A stretch of 64,000 nucleotides of DNA, from positions 670,370,852 to 670,434,851 of the forward strand of contig NC_081412.1 in NCBI RefSeq assembly GCF_030272615.1, read 5' to 3'. Positions within the stretch are counted from its first letter, which is position 1. Each line of letters begins with the position of its first letter. The notes beneath the pieces were generated by a model. It was given only the letters and a program-made list of their open reading frames with translations, had not been told where the DNA came from and ran no database searches. A program made the position numbers and the translations under genes. Positions 57,506-64,000 of the stretch are shown here, piece after piece. The DNA is from Cryptomeria japonica (taxonomy: Eukaryota > Streptophyta > Pinopsida > Cupressales > Cupressaceae).

Positions 57506-59463
57506 CTAAGCTGCTGATGGATCATCAAAATCAATCCTCTTCGCCGCACTGCTCGACTCTGAAGGATCCTGCACAAGAAAAACAAACCACGATAAATATT
57601 ATTTATATTATATAATTCACATTCGAAAAGTTAACATAAAAATGAACTATAATTGAACAATTCATGTTTACCTCATCTCCACGTTTTCTCTTCAGCTTTG
57701 CAGGACTCTTGATATATGTCTTCATTAGGGGAGGTATGTTTTGAATATTTTCATACACAACCTACATATGTTCATAAACATGACATTGATACAAGTTAGC
57801 ATATAATTGTCACTGATAATAACAAATTATATCTACTAATCAAAAAATAAAATAAACACACATCTACTCGAGGCATCTCTTCTTCTTCCTCTTCAGGTAT
57901 ACTGGGTGTAGTCATCAAGGATGTGAAGCCAAGAATTCTCTGTATATATACGCAAGAAGTATATGAAACTATCAATCTATGTCTAGACATGTATAATCAC
58001 TATAAGTTATTTAAACTATTCATTCAATCACATTTGCATTCAATTACCTTTCCCTTGTCTCCAACTGCACTACTAGATCCTAAATCACACTTCCCCACAC
58101 TTGTGTTGCTTGTGCCCTACAAGAGTAAAATAAGATATACATGCAAGTTACTACATAATCTAATTAATACCAATATAAATGATGAACATGTATGTACAAT
58201 AAAATACAAATGAATAGGTGCAATAATATATGTATCGTCCAACTATCGAGGCCAAATAAATTGGCCGACAAGGTGCCCTCCTGAATCTGTCTCAACTCCT
58301 CCTCGATCATCAAGAATCTGTCTCAACTCCTCCTCGGTCATCAACTGTTAAATAGACCATGTAAATAAAAATTAGTACTTATATTATCTAGATTATAAAC
58401 ATTCATTTAAAATATAACATGAACTGTGAAAATACAAATCTTACCACTTCATCATCAATGTATGATGACGGTGCCTCCTCGCCTCTAGCATGTGAGGACT
58501 CCCCAGGGTATCCTCCAGTCTGTGTAATAATATCTGGTGCATCATGCATCTCATGCACCTCATAATCTGCACTGTTCGCAGGAGGATCAACGGGGGTTAT
58601 CCAACTGGACCCAAGCATACGTCCCCACACATGACACAACTATGGGGCATGCATATGTGTGGAGCCGAGGATGACATGTCAGCACCCCCGGATGCACTAC
58701 TACCATCAAGAGTAGGCTGAGCTATTGACCCAACCTAAGAAACCAAAAGGCTACTCAAAGAGTGAATAGCTGATATGGTCCGTGAAGCCGCCTCACAAAT
58801 GATATCAGGATGTTGCACTGCAGGTGGGGGGTCAACAGGAGGAGGGGGGACATATGGGCCCTGGACTACTATGACTGCCCCAAGTCTATTTTGGGGCATA
58901 CCTAAACCTACACCCTGGAAAGGTTGGATGTCAAAGTAGTTCACATGTTTGCGTAAAACAAACTCAGCATACAATTTTTTTATGAAATAGAAGAGGACAT
59001 CAAGACTATTGTTGGGTGGTTTGTCGAAAACCATCCACCAATGATCCCAAATTTTTTTCACAATACCATCATTTGTGCACCATTTAATAGAAAGTTTTGT
59101 TTTTCTGGGATCTACGGGTTGATCAGTGCGGGGATTGACAAACAATGAGGCGATAGCAGCTTTGGATATCTCGAGATCCTTGATATCCTTATACGACAAG
59201 CCATCTGCATATTTTCCCCTCATAGAATCTCGCCACAAAAGGGCAGAATTGTGCTCCTCTATCATGGTTTCCATACTCTTTATGATCGACATGAGAGGAT
59301 CAAACATTGGGTTTAGACGAGGGATCCTACGATATACTTCTGCAGTCCCCCTCAATTCATTCAAATTTTGTGCAATCAAATCCTGAATTGAGGGAGGGTT
59401 TGGCAAATGAGGGTTTGGTTGTTGTAGTTGTGGTTGATCAATGTTTTCATTGTTATCCCCCAT
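57506..59463 (-). CDS. multi-exon gene of element C, unknown function
   Basis: Start M-G-D-N-N-E-N at 59463. Proposed exons: 59463-58445 (large, one TAG at 58735-58737 and a shift near 58600), 58344 to about 58250, 58116-58048, 57939-57862, 57761-57672 and 57568-57506. The introns have GT..AG ends, and the last four exons are 69, 78, 90 and 63 bases, all phase 0, ending at TAG 57506-57508. Residues 1-35 are Gln/Pro/Asn-rich. Residues about 35-210 form a helical domain with conserved-looking W-C-T-N-D and I-W-D-H-W-W; a Pro/Val-rich stretch follows. The tail has a run of six Glu and a nuclear-localisation-like K-L-K-R-K-R. The exon from 58344 carries a 31 bp tandem duplication that shifts the frame. 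I do not recognise the family; a DNA-binding accessory or host-derived protein is possible. Confidence 0.6.
58283..58344 (-). repeat. 31 bp tandem duplication in an exon of the element C gene
   Basis: TTGATGACCGAGGAGGAGTT... is followed by a second copy differing at one base, directly after the splice acceptor TTTAACAG. With one copy the frame reads L-R-Q-I-Q-E-G-T-L-S-A-N-L-F-G-L-D; with two it is shifted. Confidence 0.75.
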
Positions 59464-59504
59464 TTTTAACCTAATTGAATGTAAACAATTAAATTTAGTT
59501 AACA

Positions 59505-59820
59505 AATTTAAACAATTAGGTATTTGATTTAAAAAAACCTAGTTTTCATGAAAAAAACAATATTTTCAATGAAAAATCAAATAAAAATTAACAAAAAATA
59601 CAAAAAATGAATGAAAATGATTGAAAACAATAAAATTCTTACCTTTCAATCTATTTTTTAGCAATTTTTTGCCAAAACACCAGATATCGAGTGCACTAGA
59701 TATCGGATTTTTATAAAATCGCGCAGCCCGTGAGTTAAAAATGACTCATGGGTTGTCACTGTTGAAATGTATTTATCTCAGAAAATCTAATATCCAATTT
59801 TTATACTTAAATTATTTTTA
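59505..59820. other. upstream region of the element C gene
   Basis: AT-rich with A-runs, then two motif copies (CCAGATATCGAG, TAGATATCGGATTTTT) near 59690-59712. It is the probable promoter side of the minus-strand gene; no TATA box stands out. Confidence 0.45.
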
Positions 59821-60060
59821 AATAACATATATAATATAATAATATATTATTATATTATATAATACGTATTGTATTATATTATAATATATAATATATAATA
59901 TAATATAATATATATATTATACTAATATATTATATAATTATATAATATATTAGTATATTATATAATTATATAATATATTATTACATTATATATATTATAT
60001 AATATAATAATGTATTATATATTATATAATATGTATTATATAATATATTTTTTAATTTAA
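59821..60060. repeat. (AT)n-rich tract, element C
   Basis: About 240 bp composed almost only of A and T with TATATAATATATTA steps, next to the element end. Confidence 0.85.
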
Positions 60061-60149
60061 AATTACAAATAAAAATTGGATATCCGATTCAAAAAGAATT
60101 TTCGTGTTTTTAGGCGAGTGAAGAAGGTTATTTTTTTCACATCGCCACT

Positions 60150-60179
60150 TTTTGGCCCCCCTTGATCTTGCACTAACCC
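60150..60179 (-). repeat. left-type terminal inverted repeat of C
   Basis: Inverted it reads GGGTTAGTGCAAGATCAAGG then GGGGCCAAAA. It differs from the A and B left ends at positions 5-7. B-type array resumes at about 60181 with ACCATAAGACCC. Confidence 0.82.
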
Positions 60180-61315
60180 CACCATAAGACCCATAACGAC
60201 ACCATATGATGTCCTAAGGGGTCATATGGTGTCTTAAAGGGTCACGGGACACCATATGACCTCTTAGGACATAGTATGACCCCTATCAAAACCTAATGGA
60301 TGATATGGTATCTAAGGGGTCATACGATGTCTTGTGACCCCTTAAGACACAATATGACCCCTTAGCACACCATACAACCCCCAACGACACCATATGGTGT
60401 CCTAAGGGGTCATAGAACACCATATGACCCGTTCAGATACAATATGACCACTAACAATACCTAAGGGGTCATATGGTGTCCTAAGGGGTCATAAGATACC
60501 ATATGACCCCTTAACACACCATACAACCCCTAACAACACCATATGGTGTCCTAAGGTGTTATAAGATACCATATGACCCATTAGGACACAATATGACCCC
60601 TAACAACACCTAAAGGGTCATAAGACACCATATGAACCCTTAAGACACATTATAACCCCTAATGACACCTAATGGGTCATATGGTGTCCTAAGTGGTCAT
60701 ATGACATCCTATGACCCCTTAAGACACAATATGATCCCTTAGCACACCATACAACCCTTAACGACACCATTTGGTGTCCTAAGGGGTCATAGGACACCAT
60801 ATGACCCCAAACGACACCTAAGGGATCATATGTTGTCCTAAGGGGTCATATGGTGTCCTAAGGGGTCATAGGACACCATATGACCCCTTAGGACACCATA
60901 CAATCCATGATGACACCATATGGTGCCTTAAGAGGTCATAGACCACCATATGACCCCTTAGGACACAATATGACCCCTAACAATACCTTAGGGGTCATAT
61001 GGTGTCCTCAGTGGTCATATGATATCTTATGACCCCTTAGCATACCATACGAACTCTAACAACACCATATGGTGTCCTGAGGGGTCATAGGATACCATAT
61101 GTCTCCTTAGGACACCATACAACCTATAACAACACCATATAGTGTTTTAAGGAGTCATATGGTGTCCTAAGAGGTCATAGGACACCATATGACCCTTTAA
61201 GACACAATATGACCCCTTAGTACACCATATGACCCCTAACAACATCATATGGTGTCCTAAGGGTTAATAGGACACAATATGACCCCTATCGACACCTGAG
61301 GGGTCATATGGTAAA
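60180..61315. repeat. minisatellite array of B, right portion
   Basis: 1.1 kb of 20 bp units of the A/B subtype, continuing the array broken by C. Confidence 0.9.
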
Positions 61316-62110
61316 GTTAGAGGTGAGGATAGGTATGAAAGAGAGATGGCATTTGGGGAAGAGAGAATTAGAGAGTTAGGGGTAATTAGGGGTTGGGAGG
61401 AAAGGGGGGATGGGAAAGTATCAATAAAAGGAGAGAGAGAGAGAGATGAGGAGAGAGGTTCAAAGAGATAGGTCTAGAGTGAAGGTAATTAGGGGAAGGG
61501 GAGGGGGAAGAGAGAGGGAGGGAGTATAAACAAAGGAAGAGGGGGGAGAGATGGGGAGAGAACCCCCTTATTACCCTCTCTCTAGTCCATCTCTTTGTTA
61601 ATACTTCCCTCTTCCCCTATGCTCCTCCTAATTATCCTCTCTCTATCACTCTCTTCACCTCTCTCCATATCTCTCCGTCTCTCCTTTTATTGATACTTAC
61701 TCTTCTCCCTCTCTTCTTATCCGATAATTACACCCAACTCTCTCTCACATTATTTTTTTCCCTCAATTACCTCGATCACCTCTCTCCTCCTATGGGTTTA
61801 TAGATACTTCCCTCTCCCCCTCTCCCCATCCCCTAATTACTCTCTATGTCTCTCTTCACCTCTGCCCCCAACTCTCTTCTCTCTTTTTTGATATTTCCCC
61901 TCTCCCCCTCTCCTCCTACCCCCTAATAATCTCAAACTCTCCCTCTCATTCTCTCTTCACCCCAATCACCCCTTCTTTCTCTCTCTTCATCTTCCACCTA
62001 ATTACCTCTAGCTCTATCTCTCACACACTCTCTTCCCCCAAATTAATCTCCCCTTCTCACCTCTCTCCCCCTCGCCTTTTTTTATACTTCACTAAGCCTC
62101 TCCTTCTCCC
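61316..62110. repeat. purine tract followed by its pyrimidine inverse, element B
   Basis: 61316-61560 is GA-rich and 61561-62110 is CT-rich. Parts of the arms are inverse copies (AGTATCAATAAAAGGAGAGA against TCTCCTTTTATTGATACTT), so the block is a large imperfect inverted repeat centred near 61560. The CT half matches A 13825-14190; the GA half is absent from A. Confidence 0.75.
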
Positions 62111-63589
62111 CTTTGAATTGTGTTGCTAGAGATGAGAAGGAAATGTAGAGAGACTAGTCTAGATCTTATGGAAGAGAGAGTGACATAGAAGAGGAAATTA
62201 TGAAGAGGTAGAAATATAAGCTCCTTGTAGAGCTTGAGAGAATGAATGAGTTATTAAATGATAGTTAGAGATATAGGTCTAGAGAGAGATGTATAAATAT
62301 GGACAAAAGAGAGGGAGGAAGAAACAAACAGGTGGAGTGATAGGTTTAGGAGAGAGAGGTGGAGAAAGGAACAAATATAGATAACATGGTTTATCAAAAT
62401 TTATAGAACTCAATAAAATTCATAAATTTTCTATTATTAATTAATTACTTATTTAGTTTATTTTGAGATGATTGTTACAAAAGTTCATGCAACAGGGAAA
62501 TCATATGAAAAAGTCATGATTTTTTATGTTTTAAAAATGAAGGATGAATTTAAATGAATTATAATTATTTTTAAAAACAAATAATTCAAAATATACCTAT
62601 TCCATATCATATATCTCTTAATTACCTTTCCAACACCTATAAAAAACCAAAATTTCGATATAAAACGCAAAAGTTATGCCCAATTTACTAAAATATATTT
62701 TTTTATTTTTTCAAAAACAAATATCTGATTTTAATGGATATCCGATTTTAAAACATAATTTTTCCCTCCATCTTTTCGTTTGGGTTTTCTTTGGGATTTG
62801 GCTTGGAAGTGACAAGCCTGGAAAGTCAACTGAAAAAACGTGTTTTTCAGTATTCCTTGATTTTCCAGACTTTACACTGGTGGATGACGAATTTTTTTAT
62901 CGCCAAAATTGATAAAACAAAAAGGGTTTTTTAAGGACATTCTCATCTTTCCAACAATATAAGGCTTGTCTTATTTTGTCTTCAATAAATAATTATTATT
63001 TATTTTTTAATTGAATTCTGACAAAAGTCCTGATTGATAGACTGATTGAAAAACACTCATAACTTTCAAACCACATAACATTTTTTCAATCCAAAACATG
63101 TTTCACATCCTATGCTTTGTCTAATATAGGGGAAAAAAAAATGAATTTCATAAGGTTTTGACCAAGTTAAGGTGGTCAGACGTAGGAGTTTCTGAATTTT
63201 TGAAAAAGCTATAGTAAGAAAATCATAAATAATTATTTACTTGATAAAAAATTATAAAACAATACGTGTCACATTCGGAAATGAGTCTAATACTTATATT
63301 ATAAAATTTATAAAATAATATGATGATTTGATTGTGATTAGGGTGGTCAAACATACACCTACTTCTTATCTTTTTTCTGAAATTGTTGTACCACTGCATT
63401 GAAATTTGAAATTTTCATCAAATAGGATTTTTTTTTTGAAAAATCAACTAGTATCTTAGAAACTAAATTCAATTTTCTATAGATTCTCTTCTTACATATC
63501 TTAAAAATAATGTTCACAACTTATTCAATTTTTCATGTCAAGTTGTATAACTCTGATTTTTTGAAATTTCATTGCCACTTAAGGGCCTA
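62111..63589. other. AT-rich right arm of B, no gene
   Basis: Colinear with A 14191-15661. It contains TAATGGATATCCGATTTT near 62733. Short frames are not protein-like. Confidence 0.75.
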
Positions 63590-63619
63590 TTTTGGCACAC
63601 CATGATCCTGCAAATACCC
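63590..63619 (-). repeat. right terminal inverted repeat of B
   Basis: It ends CCATGATCCTGCAAATACCC, with one change (CAAAT for CACAT) from the A end. Confidence 0.82.
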
Positions 63620-64000
63620 TCATATGACACAATATGACCCCTTGGGACACCATAGGACCCATAACGACCCAATATGGTTTCTTAAGGGCTCATATGGTGT
63701 CCTAAGGGGTCCTAGGACACAATATGACCCATTAGGACACCATAGGACCCATAACAACCCAATATGGTGTCATAAGGGGTCATATGGTGTCCTAAGGGGT
63801 TGTAGGACACAATATGACCCCTTAGGACAACAGATGACCCCTAACGACACCATATGGTGTCATAAGGGGTCGCACATTGTCCTAAGGGGTCATATGGTGT
63901 CCCATGACCCCTTAGGACACCATATGACCCATAATGACATAATTTGGAATCTTATGGGGTCATATGGTGTCCTAAGGGGTCATAGGACACAATATGACCC
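63620..64000. repeat. further minisatellite array running out of the window
   Basis: It consists of 20 bp units with the C-subtype landmark ACCCAATATGG (near 63668 and 63747). It belongs to an element or array whose end lies outside the window. Confidence 0.85.

Larger units (their letters stand above)
46736..60179 (-). mobile_element. element C: inverted, 13.4 kb, gene-bearing relative of A and B
   Basis: It starts with the right-type terminus (GGGTATGTGCAGGATCATGG) and ends with an inverted left-type terminus (CTTGATCTTGCACTAACCC). It is flanked on both sides by B-type array, so it lies in B in reverse orientation. The order along the window is right arm, GA tract, array with copia IV inside, CT tract, then about 4.7 kb absent from A and B holding a plus-strand basic open region, 360 bp repeats and a multi-exon minus-strand gene. 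It could be the autonomous form or a derivative that captured host genes; no transposase is recognisable. Confidence 0.75.
40893..63619 (+). mobile_element. element B: terminal-inverted-repeat element, interrupted by element C
   Basis: The left end GGGTATGTGCAAGATAATGG lies at 40893 and an A-type right end (CCATGATCCTGCAAATACCC) at 63619. The left arm matches A 7873-9476 and the right arm matches A 14191-15691. Element C occupies 46736-60179; without it B is about 9.3 kb. The left flank is the gypsy remnant but the right flank is another array, so either the right end belongs to a different copy or the locus has been rearranged. It has no coding capacity of its own. Confidence 0.7.

Noticed and set aside
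58735-58901. An intron at 58901-58735 (AGGTATGC donor, TTTCTTAG acceptor) that would remove the TAG in the C gene
   Set aside because: Removing these 167 bases puts the following sequence into a frame that stops after about nine codons, whereas reading straight on keeps protein-like sequence in the original frame.

Overview
This is a nuclear window from a large-genome land plant. The evidence is Ty1/copia and Ty3/gypsy elements with plant-type primer sites, a pentatricopeptide-repeat (PPR) pseudogene and very deep nesting of insertions. A gymnosperm is plausible, but the sequence does not settle the species. I see no intact cellular gene: almost everything is transposable elements, broken or nested.

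Layout. 1-1469 is AT-rich DNA ending in a broken copia reverse transcriptase (RT) gene. Copia element I (1470-15987, minus strand) sits inside that gene with target duplication TTGTA, and the old RT gene resumes at 15988 and runs to a 3' LTR (16635-18811). The right LTR of element I is itself split by a 7.8 kb terminal-inverted-repeat element, A (7873-15691). Next is a decayed LTR element, II (about 18817-29690, minus). Its left LTR is split by element V (19202-27018, duplication CTAAC), which encodes only Gag and protease. 29700-39078 is a PPR pseudogene split by element III (31310-38672, duplication CCTTG), a copia-like element with no pol and two unusual open regions. A Ty3/gypsy remnant (39079-40892) is cut off by terminal-inverted-repeat element B (40893-46735 plus 60180-63619). 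Inside B lies an inverted relative, C (46736-60179), and inside C a copia element, IV (48368-53931), that lacks its 5' LTR.

The striking component is the A/B/C family. Each member has about 30 bp inverted termini beginning GGGTATGTGCA or GGGTTAGTGCA, subterminal clusters of a self-complementary GGATATCC motif, GA/CT-rich tracts, and a central array up to 4.3 kb long of a 20 bp unit (GGTGTCCTAAGGGGTCATAT) in both orientations. About 11.6 kb of the window is this array. A and B have no credible coding capacity. C carries a minus-strand multi-exon gene of unknown function whose last four exons all join in phase, and a plus-strand basic open region. C is therefore the best candidate for a relative of the autonomous element, although I recognise no transposase in it.

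How it fits together. The order of insertion can be read directly: old copia, then copia I, then A; LTR element II, then V; PPR locus, then III; gypsy, then B, then C, then copia IV. The copia elements share a nearly identical polypurine zone. Elements III and V lack polymerase and must have been mobilised by enzymes from elsewhere.
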